From Leptolyngbyaceae cyanobacterium JSC-12 (GTDB lineage: Bacteria; Cyanobacteriota; Cyanobacteriia; Leptolyngbyales; Leptolyngbyaceae): 64,000 bases of DNA. The stretch lies in contig CM001633.1 of the NCBI GenBank assembly GCA_000309945.1, positions 3,436,199-3,500,198 on the forward strand. Reading direction: 5' to 3'. Both the position numbers and the translations under genes were made by a program. The notes beneath the pieces are model-generated. The model made no database searches, was not told the DNA's origin, and was given only the letters and a program-made list of their open reading frames with translations. Positions 1-7,788 of this stretch are shown in pieces (within the stretch, counting starts at the first letter, position 1; each line of letters begins with the position of its first letter).

Positions 1-827
1 CGCTCAACTATGAACCCGAAACTTCTAGCGCAATGGGCTTTGGCTTCCGCTGTGGCTTCTTGGGTTTGCTTCATATGGAGATTGTGCAAGAACGGTTGGA
101 GCGGGAATACAACCTGGATTTGATCACGACTGCGCCTTCCGTAGTGTATCGAGTTACCACGATCAAAGGCGAGGTTCTCTACATCGACAACCCCAGCAAG
201 TTACCCGATCCACAATATCGGGAAAAAATGGAGGAACCCTATGTGCAGGTAGATATTATTACACCCGAAACCTACGTGGGGACGTTGATGGAACTGGCGC
301 AGAGTCGGCGCGGGGTATTTAAGGACATGAAATATCTGACCCCGGAACGGACAACCTTGATTTACGAGTTACCGTTGGCTGAGGTTGCTACGGACTTTTT
401 TGACCAGATGAAATCGAGATCGCGCGGCTATGCCAGTATGGAATATCAACTCATTGGCTACCGCGAAAATCCCCTTGTGAAGCTGGATATTATGATCAAT
501 GGGGATCCAGTTGATCCGCTGGCAACCATTGTGCATCGCGATAAAGCCTACAGTGTAGGACGGGCACTCACCGAAAAACTGAAGGAGTTGATTCCCAGAC
601 ATCAATTTAAGATTCCTATCCAGGCGGCGATCGGCGCAAAGGTAATTGCTAGCGAACATATTCCTGCCCTGCGCAAAGACGTCCTGGCGAAATGCTATGG
701 TGGCGACATTTCCCGAAAGAAAAAATTGTTGCAAAAACAAGCAAAAGGGAAGAAACGAATGAAGTCAATCGGGACAGTAGATGTACCGCAAGAAGCTTTT
801 ATGGCTGTGCTCAAGCTAGATTCATAA
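1..827 (+). CDS. lepA: Elongation factor 4 (LepA), C-terminal part
   Basis: The gene runs in from the left edge; the first whole codon is at 3. LepA/EF4 is a ribosome-binding translational GTPase that acts on stalled or mistranslocated ribosomes. The GTPase domain is outside the window. What remains is the EF-G-like domain III/V part ([18 protein letters not shown] near the start, conserved in LepA) and the LepA-specific C-terminal domain with its basic segment ([21 protein letters not shown] region) near the end. The gene stops at TAA 825-827, only 33 bp before an insertion sequence, so the IS did not break it. Family assignment is secure; only the start is missing. Confidence 0.96.
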   Translation, partial: LNYEPETSSAMGFGFRCGFLGLLHMEIVQERLEREYNLDLITTAPSVVYRVTTIKGEVLYIDNPSKLPDPQYREKMEEPYVQVDIITPETYVGTLMELAQSRRGVFKDMKYLTPERTTLIYELPLAEVATDFFDQMKSRSRGYASMEYQLIGYRENPLVKLDIMINGDPVDPLATIVHRDKAYSVGRALTEKLKELIPRHQFKIPIQAAIGAKVIASEHIPALRKDVLAKCYGGDISRKKKLLQKQAKGKKRMKSIGTVDVPQEAFMAVLKLDS

Positions 828-860
828 ATTCGGTTAAAAATTAACTTTAGGCAAAACATA

Positions 861-1911
861 CAGGAGTTACGCAGTTGAGAAAAAAGGGGAGGTGCGGTAG
901 AACCAAGAAATGAATCCACCCAAAGTCAACGAATACGACTACATCAACTTTCTGATTGCGGCGCAGAAGGCCTATAGCTGCACGGAAGCCGAACGAGTGC
1001 AACCGGAGTCTGATAATGCCGCTGCCCATGACGCAATTACTCGGTTGTTGCATCGACTGGAGCCATCGACTCAGCAGTTGTGGCAAGAAGTGCAGTCGCA
1101 AGTACGGTTGCACCAGGGAATTTTAGTGGTAGATGACTCAACGCTCGACAAGTGGTATGCCAAGAAGATGGAATTGGTGACTCGGCACTGGTCGGGCAAG
1201 CATGGACGGGTAGTGCAAGGCATCAACCTAATTACGCTGCTATGGAGTGAGGGAGACCGTCACCTTCCGTTGGACTATCGATTTTACGAAAAGGGTGTCG
1301 ATGGCTCAACCAAAAACGACCACTTCCGCTCGATGCTTGAAACTGCCAAGGAACGAGGGTTTGCGCCCCGATGTGTGGTGTTTGATAGTTGGTACAGTAG
1401 CTTGGAGAACCTTAAGTTGATTCGAGATTATGGTTGGATTTGGTTGACTCGACTCAAGCGCAATCGGCAGGTCAACCCGGACAATACAGGCAATCGCCCT
1501 CTGCATAAGGTCGTGCTTGCGGCGACTGGCACGGTGCTCCATCTCAAAGGTTATGGGTTCATCAAAGTGTTCAAGATGGTTGCCCCAAACGGTGACATTG
1601 ATTACTGGGCAACCAATGACCTGGGGATGGGTGAGCTACAACGGCTGCAATTTGCCGAGGTTGGTTGGGCAATTGAGGAGTACCATCGCGGACTCAAACA
1701 GTGCTGTGGCGTTGAACGGGCGCAGGTTCGCTCAAGTCGTGCCCAGCGCAATCATGTGGGTTTAGCCATTCGCGCTTTCCTGCGCTTAGAGGTGCACATG
1801 TGGACGACAGGTATCAGTTGGTACGAAGCGAAAGCGGCGATCGTCCGGGATGCCATTCGCTCCTTTTTAGCGGCTCCTCGTTTCATCCTCAATCCAACTG
1901 CGTAATCCCTG
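861..1911 (+). mobile_element. Complete insertion sequence, 1051 bp
   Basis: The ends are imperfect inverted repeats of about 17 bp: left CAGGAGTTACGCAGTTG at 861-877, and right, read inward, CAGGGATTACGCAGTTG ending at 1911. Both sides carry the same 5 bp, ACATA (856-860 and 1912-1916), which fits a target-site duplication. The single transposase ORF ends inside the right repeat. The element lies between lepA and the 3' side of ccmO and looks intact and recent, because the ends and the target duplication are clean. The family is uncertain: the transposase is IS4/IS701-like, but classical IS701 makes a 4-bp duplication. Confidence 0.88.
910..1905 (+). CDS. IS4/IS701-like DDE transposase
   Basis: This 331-residue DDE transposase would cut and join the element's ends. 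A plausible catalytic triad is visible: D75 or D76 in VVDDSTLDK, D159 in VVFDSWYSS, and E256/E257 in AIEEYHRGLKQ. The last resembles the Y-x2-R-x3-E-x6-K region of IS4-type enzymes. The reading frame is full length with no frameshift, and the stop overlaps the right inverted repeat, as in compact IS elements. Similar proteins are common in cyanobacteria. Whether it belongs to IS701 or another IS4-group family cannot be settled without ISfinder. Confidence 0.85.
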   Translation: MNPPKVNEYDYINFLIAAQKAYSCTEAERVQPESDNAAAHDAITRLLHRLEPSTQQLWQEVQSQVRLHQGILVVDDSTLDKWYAKKMELVTRHWSGKHGRVVQGINLITLLWSEGDRHLPLDYRFYEKGVDGSTKNDHFRSMLETAKERGFAPRCVVFDSWYSSLENLKLIRDYGWIWLTRLKRNRQVNPDNTGNRPLHKVVLAATGTVLHLKGYGFIKVFKMVAPNGDIDYWATNDLGMGELQRLQFAEVGWAIEEYHRGLKQCCGVERAQVRSSRAQRNHVGLAIRAFLRLEVHMWTTGISWYEAKAAIVRDAIRSFLAAPRFILNPTA

Positions 1912-2195
1912 ACATAAAGAGGTGGGCAGCAGATTACTGCCTTGCAGAGAAGTACTTATTGCAGAGAAGTACTTATTGATGACGGCTTAATGACGACGAT
2001 CGCGTCGTCTAGGATGATGCTGGGTTCTTTTCGGGGGGGGTGTTGCCATCGCTACATAAAGAGGTGGGCAGCAGATTACTGCCTTGCAGAGAAGTACTTA
2101 TTGCAGAGAAGTACTTATTGATGACGGCTTAATGACGGCGATCGCGTCGTCTAGGATGATGCTGGGTTCTTTTCGGGGGGGGTGTTGCCATCGCT
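1912..2195. repeat. 142-bp tandem duplication of the ccmO 3' end
   Basis: Two head-to-tail copies, 1912-2053 and 2054-2195, differ at one position that I can see (GACGACGATCG in the first, GACGGCGATCG in the second). The right copy is native: it holds the last codons and stop of ccmO. The left copy is an orphan fragment of that tail plus the downstream sequence. The left boundary of the first copy is exactly the right target duplication (ACATA) of the insertion sequence. Each copy contains the small hairpin GGCAG/CTGCC (1925-1941 and 2067-2083), which may end ccm transcription. Confidence 0.93.
1943..1976. repeat. 17-bp tandem repeat nested in the duplication
   Basis: TGCAGAGAAGTACTTAT occurs twice in a row at 1943-1959 and 1960-1976, and again twice at 2085-2101 and 2102-2118 in the second 142-bp copy. 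Since both large copies carry it, this small duplication came first. Confidence 0.92.
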
Positions 2196-3058
2196 GCATC
2201 CGAAGAAGCTATTGAGGAATCCCCTTCTGTTTCAACTGAAAGGGATTCTGTCAAAGATTGCTCTAACCGTTGCGGCTCCATTTCTGGGGGTTTCGCCTCT
2301 ATTTGAGCAGGTTCTGGCAGGGCGCGATCGCCATTGGGCACTGTCAGTTCCTTCATTTCCTGCGTTAATTCTGGCAGGGCAATCGTTTCTTTCTGAGTTT
2401 CCTTGACAGCCAGCGGAATCTTCAGCGGCTGCATTTCTTCAATCCAGCAACTTGCCAATGGCAAGGTTTGATCTAGATCATCCAGCGGACGAGGTACTAA
2501 CATTACCGCGTGCAGTTCCCCAATTCGTTCCGCTTCCACCATGCCCACATCCAGCGCCATCGCTACATTGGCTACCGAGCCACGCACGATCGCCGTGCAC
2601 AACCCTGCACCAATCGTCTCATAGGCTGCCAACACTACATCTGCTGCTTTTAACATGGCATCGGCAGCTCCTACCATTGCCGGAAATCCCCGCGTTTCTA
2701 GCAACCCAACTGCCTGATTACTCAGTTTGCTATGCCCCCGTCCAGTTGCTAGCTGCGCCAATCGATTGCCAATTGGCAACACCACTTCCAAGTTCGGCAT
2801 GGGGCGGGGAACCACCAGCGTTGACAACTTTTGCCCAAATTGCTCTGCCCGTTCAGCCCCCTCCTGCACTGCCAACCGCACATCTGCCACATTTCCCCGC
2901 ACGATCGCTGTACAATGCCCGCCCCCAATTTTTTCGTAGCCTACCAGCGTCACCCCTGAAGACTTCAGCATATGATCAGCAATCCCCACAATCGCGGGAA
3001 AACTTTGGGCAGATACCAAACCCAATGCCATGTCAGTAAAGTCTTCGCGTCGGCTCAT
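2129..3058 (-). CDS. ccmO: Carboxysome shell protein CcmO (tandem BMC domains)
   Basis: CcmO is a shell component of beta-carboxysomes. The 309-residue protein has two bacterial-microcompartment domains, about residues 11-95 and 117-200. Their pore-loop regions read KIGGGHC and TIGAGLC, not the KIGSG of CcmK, so the pore differs. After the second domain comes a tail of about 105 residues, first Pro/Glu-rich and then ending in a short His/Arg-rich stretch. It is the last gene of the leftward ccmK2-K1-L-M-N-O series, 89 bp after ccmN. Its 3' end is duplicated downstream, but the gene itself is complete. Tandem-BMC architecture and position make the call firm. Confidence 0.95.
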   Translation of the reverse strand: MSRREDFTDMALGLVSAQSFPAIVGIADHMLKSSGVTLVGYEKIGGGHCTAIVRGNVADVRLAVQEGAERAEQFGQKLSTLVVPRPMPNLEVVLPIGNRLAQLATGRGHSKLSNQAVGLLETRGFPAMVGAADAMLKAADVVLAAYETIGAGLCTAIVRGSVANVAMALDVGMVEAERIGELHAVMLVPRPLDDLDQTLPLASCWIEEMQPLKIPLAVKETQKETIALPELTQEMKELTVPNGDRALPEPAQIEAKPPEMEPQRLEQSLTESLSVETEGDSSIASSDAAMATPPPKRTQHHPRRRDRRH

Positions 3059-3106
3059 CGTTTAATCACGTCCGTTGGTACTCTTATCCTAACGGCTTTA
3101 ACAAGT

Positions 3107-3130
3107 AGGGACGCTGATATCAACGTCCCT
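3107..3130 (-). other. Hairpin between ccmN and ccmO
   Basis: AGGGACG and CGTCCCT (7-bp perfect stem, 10-nt loop) lie in the 89-bp gap between ccmN and ccmO. There is no strong T-run, so it is more likely a processing or attenuation element than a full terminator. Confidence 0.5.
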
Positions 3131-3147
3131 CTCACATTAATTAATCG

Positions 3148-3774
3148 TTAATCATCCCAGGGATCTTCTGGGTTAGAACCATTTTGATCCGGCAGACTAG
3201 ATAAACTTCGAGGATGATGGGGAAACATTTTGACAAACATTCGATTCACGTAGACTTGCCCATAAACATTCATCCGTGTCGATTTTTCTTCACGTTCGGA
3301 CACCACATCCGCAGTGCCTGTTTGTCCAGCATCAGTAAAGAAAGAGGATGAACCAGACTGATCTTTTGTATCGGCTGGGTAAATCACAGTATCCGTAGCT
3401 TGAAGTTCATTGAGTGGACGACTGGCATCTCCAATTAAGGAACCTGGAGGAACAAGTTGTCCTGGCTCAATCGTGCTATTAAGAATTGTTGTCCCTGCTC
3501 CAATGCAGGCGTTTGCACCGATCTGTACTTGCCCAATCAGCAAAACTTCCGCTCCAACATTTGCACCCTCGCCAATCTCCAACAACCCGCTATGAGCATG
3601 GAGAATCGCCCCAATCCCTATACAAGCCCCTGACTTAATGAGGATCTGGCTGTCGGGATCTGCTTGTAACAATACACCAGGTGCGATCGCAACCCCTGCT
3701 TGAATCGTCACATCGCCACTGACATAGTAGTGAGAGGTGCTGATGGGGCGTAGCTGTAAGGATCGCAAAGACAT
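3148..3774 (-). CDS. ccmN: Carboxysome assembly protein CcmN
   Basis: CcmN links the CcmM-Rubisco core to the shell. The N-terminal half has hexapeptide repeats forming a left-handed beta-helix related to CcmM (GDVTIQAGVAIAPGVLL, GEGANVGAEVLLIGQVQIG). A variable linker follows, and the C-terminus carries the amphipathic encapsulation peptide (VYGQVYVNRMFVKMF near the end) known to bind shell proteins. An upstream in-frame ATG at 3861 would add 29 residues, but the ATG at 3774 has a strong purine-rich ribosome-binding site (GAGAGGG) and starts where family members start. The gene lies between ccmM and ccmO in the operon. Confidence 0.93.
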   Translation of the reverse strand: MSLRSLQLRPISTSHYYVSGDVTIQAGVAIAPGVLLQADPDSQILIKSGACIGIGAILHAHSGLLEIGEGANVGAEVLLIGQVQIGANACIGAGTTILNSTIEPGQLVPPGSLIGDASRPLNELQATDTVIYPADTKDQSGSSSFFTDAGQTGTADVVSEREEKSTRMNVYGQVYVNRMFVKMFPHHPRSLSSLPDQNGSNPEDPWDD

Positions 3775-3931
3775 TAAACCCTCTCTAAGAAAGTAGAAGG
3801 CAGAAGAAAGATCAGGCTGATCTGGATCATCGGTAATTGGTAAAGGGTAATAGAAAAACAATTAACCAATAACCATCCCTAATTACCCATAACCAAACCC
3901 AAACTGATTGATTAGCCGTTTACCTTTTCTT

Positions 3932-5968
3932 CTACTTCTTGCTTGGCTTCTGGATAATGGTTTCAACTACGCGCCGCTTCGCTTTGGGATCAGTGCCAAC
4001 AAGCCGAACATAATCGCCAGCATGCTGATTCATAAATGCATTCAATGCCGCCATGACATCCGCATCTCGACTTGACTGGATGATTTCACCACTCTGCCAC
4101 GAACTTGTTCTAAATCGGCGCTCATCTGCATACTCAGTGCTGATGCGATATCCCTGTGCCAGCAACTGCCGCACCTGACTTGCCACATCCCCGTTCAATC
4201 GGCCACTGCCATTACTGGTCACAGATCCACTATAAGCAGGGGAACCAACACTCTGGGAAGAGACAGAGGCACTGACTGTCTTCGCACCTGAAGTCGTTCC
4301 ACTCTTACCATTGGGACGGTGAATGATAACTTCTGCCACCCGCCGTTTGCCCTTTGGATCTACCCCGACTAAGCGCACATAATCCCGACCATGTTCAGCT
4401 AGTAGTGATTGAATCGCTGCGATCGCGTCCGTATCCCGTCGCGCTTGAATTGCAGGGGCACTTGTCCAAGAGCTAGTCCGGAAACGGCGCTCATCCGCGT
4501 ATTCCACCCCAACTGTGTAGCCCTGAGCCATCAGTTGGCTCACCTGTTGTGCCCACTCGAAGCCAGCACCTACAGGTGTTGCATGACCGTGAGACACCTG
4601 GTTAGAAGTACTGTAAGAGGAAGCAAAACCACTTGCAGCGAACTGAGGCGACTTTCCATTAGGACGTTGAATGATCACTTCTGCCACTCGCCGTTTTGCC
4701 TTTGGATCAATTCCAATCAAGCGCACATACTCGCCCGGATGTTCTCGCATACAGGCATCTAAACCTGCCAGTACATCCGCTTCACGCGTTGACTGAATCG
4801 GTGCACAACTCGTCCAGGAGCTAGTTTGGAACCGACGAGCATCCGCATGTTCCATGCCAATTCGAGCACCTTGAGCTAATAACTGCCGCACTTGAGCAAC
4901 CAGATCAGAGACAGAAGCTCCACCGGACTGCCCATTTGGGTTATAGCCTGACGTTTTAGGCACCGAATAACTGTAAGAAGCCATTCCCCCACTGGGTGCC
5001 CCCTGACCTGGTTTATCACCCGGACGTTGAATAATCGTCTCCAGCACCCGTTTTTTCGCCTTCGTATCAATTCCAATCAACCGCACGTACTCGCCTGCAT
5101 GCTCATTTAGACAAGCATTTAACTCTGCTAATACTTGAGACTCGTTGCTTGCTTGAATCGGCGCACAACTTTTCCAGGAACTGGTCTGAAACCTGCGCTC
5201 ATCCGCATGCTCTGTCCCAATTCGATATCCCTGCGCCAACAATTGCCGTACATGGCTAATCACATTAGAATCCATACTCCCTCCCTTTGTGAGTTGGCGC
5301 TGAGACTCGCCCTCACCTGACAAATTTGCTGCTGTAGACCGACCAAACTCCTCAGAACCCACTGCAACTGGAGCAACCTCTTCAGTTCTGTAATGCCCCA
5401 GTCGCAGTGCATGATTCATCCCCGCCACATGAGCGGCAAATACCCTGTCCGCTTCCTGCACATCCGGCAAGCGATCAGCCTGCTGTTGGCTAGTAATCAC
5501 TGCACCAGATGGAACAAGCTTCCCAGGTGGAATTTCCACATCCTGAATCAATGTATGCATCATCACAACACAACCATGTCCAATCCGAGCATTGAACACG
5601 GTAGAGCGAAACCCAATAAAACAATCATCCCCAACGTAAGCAGGACCATGGATCAATGCCATATGAGTAATCGCCACATTACTCCCGATCCAAACAGAGT
5701 AGGACGAACCATCATCCCCAATCACATGACTTTGTTCAAGCCCGTGGATGACAACTCCATCCTGAACGTTGGAGCTATTGCCAATGTGAAACGGTCCTCC
5801 CTCATCAGCTCTAATGGAAGTTCCTGGTGCAATCAGGACATTAGAACCAATACGCACATCCCCAATCACGTTGGAAAAAGAATGGATGTAAGCGGTTTCG
5901 TGAATTTTTGGCTCGGTCAAACTCTTCGACCAAGGCGTTGGAGGAGCCGCGTGACTACGGACTGCCAT
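3932..5968 (-). CDS. ccmM: Carboxysome scaffold CcmM (gamma-CA domain + four RbcS-like domains)
   Basis: CcmM condenses Rubisco in the beta-carboxysome. The 678-residue protein begins with a gamma-carbonic-anhydrase hexapeptide domain (residues 1 to about 215) that keeps the histidine-containing segments [10 protein letters not shown] and [12 protein letters not shown]. Four Rubisco-small-subunit-like modules follow, each with a [15 protein letters not shown]-type segment and ending in a RVxExIIxRP motif; many relatives have three. The first two modules carry the Cys pair (SSWKSCAP...[12 protein letters not shown]...DACM), while modules three and four lack it. The start at 5968 is preferred over an upstream frame-open start at 6064, which would overlap ccmL. 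A second start inside the gene likely makes a short form. Confidence 0.96.
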   Translation of the reverse strand: MAVRSHAAPPTPWSKSLTEPKIHETAYIHSFSNVIGDVRIGSNVLIAPGTSIRADEGGPFHIGNSSNVQDGVVIHGLEQSHVIGDDGSSYSVWIGSNVAITHMALIHGPAYVGDDCFIGFRSTVFNARIGHGCVVMMHTLIQDVEIPPGKLVPSGAVITSQQQADRLPDVQEADRVFAAHVAGMNHALRLGHYRTEEVAPVAVGSEEFGRSTAANLSGEGESQRQLTKGGSMDSNVISHVRQLLAQGYRIGTEHADERRFQTSSWKSCAPIQASNESQVLAELNACLNEHAGEYVRLIGIDTKAKKRVLETIIQRPGDKPGQGAPSGGMASYSYSVPKTSGYNPNGQSGGASVSDLVAQVRQLLAQGARIGMEHADARRFQTSSWTSCAPIQSTREADVLAGLDACMREHPGEYVRLIGIDPKAKRRVAEVIIQRPNGKSPQFAASGFASSYSTSNQVSHGHATPVGAGFEWAQQVSQLMAQGYTVGVEYADERRFRTSSWTSAPAIQARRDTDAIAAIQSLLAEHGRDYVRLVGVDPKGKRRVAEVIIHRPNGKSGTTSGAKTVSASVSSQSVGSPAYSGSVTSNGSGRLNGDVASQVRQLLAQGYRISTEYADERRFRTSSWQSGEIIQSSRDADVMAALNAFMNQHAGDYVRLVGTDPKAKRRVVETIIQKPSKK
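5273..5287 (-). promoter_or_regulatory. Internal ribosome-binding site and start for short CcmM
   Basis: On the minus strand AAGGGAGGGAGT is followed directly by ATG at 5275, in frame with ccmM at residue 232, exactly between the gamma-CA domain and the first RbcS-like module. Translation from here gives a 447-residue protein with only the four small-subunit-like modules. Synechococcus elongatus is known to make an equivalent short form (M35) by internal initiation. The site is stronger than the one at the main start. Confidence 0.75.
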
Positions 5969-5996
5969 AGAGTAAAAATCTCCAAAGGTCTGCTCA

Positions 5997-6299
5997 CTAG
6001 CGATCCTGATCCCGCTTGCTGTAAAGGAGCCGATTCTCAACACCAACCGTATCGATAATCGCAATTACGGCTGCATCTAGGGGGCGTTGTTCACTTCCTG
6101 GAACCTGACGAGCGGCACTGCCATGACTTACCAGTACCCACTCGCCAACTCCTGCACCGACATTGTCAGCAGCAACCTCATAACCAGAAAGCGGTTCCCC
6201 ATCATCATCAATAAACTGAACAACAAGGAACTTAGTACCCCTGAGACTTGGCTCCTTCTGTGTGCTGGTAACTGTGCCAAGAACTCTGGCAATCTGCAT
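5997..6299 (-). CDS. ccmL: Carboxysome vertex protein CcmL
   Basis: This 100-residue EutN/CcmL-family protein forms pentamers that cap the vertices of the icosahedral carboxysome. The sequence fits the family across its length: it starts [15 protein letters not shown], has the KFLVVQF strand, [17 protein letters not shown], and [11 protein letters not shown] near the C-terminus. Length is normal. It sits between ccmK1 (85 bp upstream) and ccmM (28 bp downstream). Confidence 0.96.
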   Translation of the reverse strand: MQIARVLGTVTSTQKEPSLRGTKFLVVQFIDDDGEPLSGYEVAADNVGAGVGEWVLVSHGSAARQVPGSEQRPLDAAVIAIIDTVGVENRLLYSKRDQDR

Positions 6300-6349
6300 T
6301 AGACTTTTCTGAGCAATGGATCATGAACTTGGATTGATCAAACGGTATT

Positions 6350-6368
6350 CCGAAAAACCAGGTTTCGG
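6350..6368 (-). other. Hairpin between ccmK1 and ccmL
   Basis: CCGAAA and TTTCGG pair across a 7-nt loop in the 85-bp gap after ccmK1. No T-run follows on the minus strand, so partial termination or mRNA stabilisation is likelier than complete termination. Its place behind the highly needed shell hexamer genes suggests a role in gene dosage. Confidence 0.45.
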
Positions 6369-6384
6369 AGGCTTCAATCATCCA

Positions 6385-6726
6385 TTAGGGGCGGTTCAGC
6401 GGACGAATACCGCTGACACTCTCGCGGAATGGTTCAACTGCCTCGGTGTAGCGGATGGGCAGCACGTACTCCAAGTTTTCGTGAGGACGGGCAATGATGT
6501 GAGTAGACAATACTTGCCCACCATTAACTCGCTTCACGCTTTCGATACCAGCAGCAACGGATGCTTGCACCTCAGAAACATCACCACGAACGATTACGGT
6601 CACACGACCACTCCCAATTTTCTCGTAGCCAACTAAGGTGACGCGAGCGGCTTTCACCATTGCATCAGCTGCTTCTACAACAGCGGGAAACCCTAAGGTT
6701 TCTACCATTCCTACTGCGATTGCCAT
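6385..6726 (-). CDS. ccmK1: Carboxysome shell hexamer protein CcmK1
   Basis: Single BMC-domain protein of 113 residues that tiles the carboxysome facets. The pore motif [18 protein letters not shown] is intact. The C-terminus extends about 10 residues further than its neighbour ([14 protein letters not shown]), which I remember as the feature separating CcmK1 from CcmK2 in Synechocystis. The ATG at 6726 ([13 protein letters not shown]) is chosen over the ATG 18 bp upstream because a GGAAGGGAG ribosome-binding site overlaps that upstream codon and is well spaced from 6726. It is the second gene of the operon; K1/K2 numbering rests on similarity only. Confidence 0.93.
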   Translation of the reverse strand: MAIAVGMVETLGFPAVVEAADAMVKAARVTLVGYEKIGSGRVTVIVRGDVSEVQASVAAGIESVKRVNGGQVLSTHIIARPHENLEYVLPIRYTEAVEPFRESVSGIRPLNRP

Positions 6727-6785
6727 GTCAATACTCCCTTCCAATCAATAGTTAGACAAAACACAATAAACAGATGAGGTTATAC

Positions 6786-6823
6786 CAGCGCTTTAGATCT
6801 CCTAACTTGAGGAGCGATCGCTG
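6786..6823 (-). other. Two-tier hairpin between ccmK2 and ccmK1
   Basis: An outer stem CAGCG/CGCTG (6786-6790 with 6819-6823) encloses an inner stem CTCCT/AGGAG (6799-6803 with 6810-6814). It lies in the 102-bp ccmK2-ccmK1 gap and its right arm contains a HIP1 octamer. Confidence 0.45.
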
Positions 6824-6828
6824 CAAAA

Positions 6829-7137
6829 TCACGTTCGGAACTGATCGACCGCTTCGGTATATCGAATCGGCAATACATATTCGAGGTTTTCGTGAGGACG
6901 GGCAATGATATGAGTGGAAACCACTTCACCACCGTTGACCCGCTTTGCAGACTCAATACCAGCCGCCACCGATGCTTGCACTTCGGAGACATCGCCACGA
7001 ACGATAACCGTTACGCGACCACTTCCAATCTTTTCGTACCCAACTAAAGTGACACGAGCAGCTTTCACCATCGCATCCGCCGCTTCCACGACAGCGGGGA
7101 AACCTCTCGTTTCAATCATTCCGACTGCAATAGGCAT
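6829..7137 (-). CDS. ccmK2: Carboxysome shell hexamer protein CcmK2
   Basis: Major BMC-domain hexamer of the carboxysome facet, 102 residues, first gene of the ccm operon. It starts [23 protein letters not shown] and has the standard KIGSG pore loop and [22 protein letters not shown] end. It is nearly identical to the next gene except for a short C-terminus and a few positions, so the pair arose by duplication. An AGGAG ribosome-binding site lies 8 nt before the ATG. The promoter should be in the 490 bp upstream, shared with the divergent ndhF4 unit. Confidence 0.95.
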   Translation of the reverse strand: MPIAVGMIETRGFPAVVEAADAMVKAARVTLVGYEKIGSGRVTVIVRGDVSEVQASVAAGIESAKRVNGGEVVSTHIIARPHENLEYVLPIRYTEAVDQFRT

Positions 7138-7628
7138 TCTAAGGCTCCTGATAAGTGAAACTAATAGTTATGAAAAGGGATGAAAAATCTGACGGAGACA
7201 CCCATTTTTCAAGCCTTATCAAGGTTTTCACTATGCTTAAACCAAGCATACGGGGGAGGCTGACAATTAATCAATATAAAGTCCAATGATAGTTACAAAT
7301 TTCGAGCATAAACTAGACTTATAAATTGCGCGAAATCTGGTGTTTGGGCTAGATATTCAGTCTCTCATGCAATTTTCTATGATCCGATCCCTTCAATAAC
7401 CCATTCGCAACGTAAGTTTAAGTTCTTGAGAGCCTGATCTGACAAGATCTTTAACTCTTATAAAGAAAATCTAACAAATAAGAATTTGACGAATTCAATA
7501 CACATTTTGAGTCTGAAAATTTCAGAGTTTTGCGCAGAAAAATTCAAAATAACAACTCTTAATCATAAGATCTATTTATATAGACAGGTATAGACTAGGT
7601 TCATAATCCTCTATCATTGTTTTTCTAG
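7138..7628. promoter_or_regulatory. Divergent intergenic region, ccm operon / ndhF4
   Basis: This AT-rich stretch of about 490 bp has no long ORF and must hold the ccmK2 promoter and probably the ndhF4 promoter. A TTGACG hexamer occurs near 7486 on the plus strand, and TATA-rich sequence with a short direct repeat (TATAGACAGGTATAGAC) near 7577-7593. I could not assign paired -35/-10 boxes or an activator site with confidence. Confidence 0.4.
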
Positions 7629-7703
7629 ATGAAACGTTTTATGGTTGAGGCATTACAAGAACGCATTAGAAATAACATTAGCCATTATCTAGCACGTAGC
7701 TGA
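7629..7703 (+). CDS. Possible 24-residue leader peptide upstream of ndhF4
   Basis: A short frame, MKRFMVEALQERIRNNIS and six more residues to TGA, opens at ATG 7629 in the leader of ndhF4. It is basic and could form one amphipathic helix. No good ribosome-binding site is visible, and the frame could be chance. I do not recognise it. It would deserve more weight if it is conserved upstream of ndhF4 in related genomes. Confidence 0.2.
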   Translation: MKRFMVEALQERIRNNISHYLARS

Positions 7704-7788
7704 AAGCAGGTCTCCGCACTCGTTAGAGTGATGGAGATGACTTCACGTATTTTGAATGGCGGCGATTTGAACGGGGAAAGGTGGTTGA

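Noticed and set aside
1912-2195. CRISPR-like or regulatory repeat array
   Set aside because: Only two long copies with no spacers; it is a tandem duplication of coding and flanking DNA.
2452-3039. 195-codon open frame on the plus strand across ccmO
   Set aside because: It is the antisense shadow of ccmO: Pro/Leu/His-rich low-quality protein, while the minus strand encodes clear BMC domains.
5393-6058. 221-codon open frame on the plus strand across ccmM
   Set aside because: It is antisense to the conserved gamma-CA domain of CcmM and has no protein-like features.
5969-6064. N-terminal extension of CcmM
   Set aside because: It would overlap ccmL by 68 bp, has non-family sequence, and the ATG at 5968 matches known CcmM starts.
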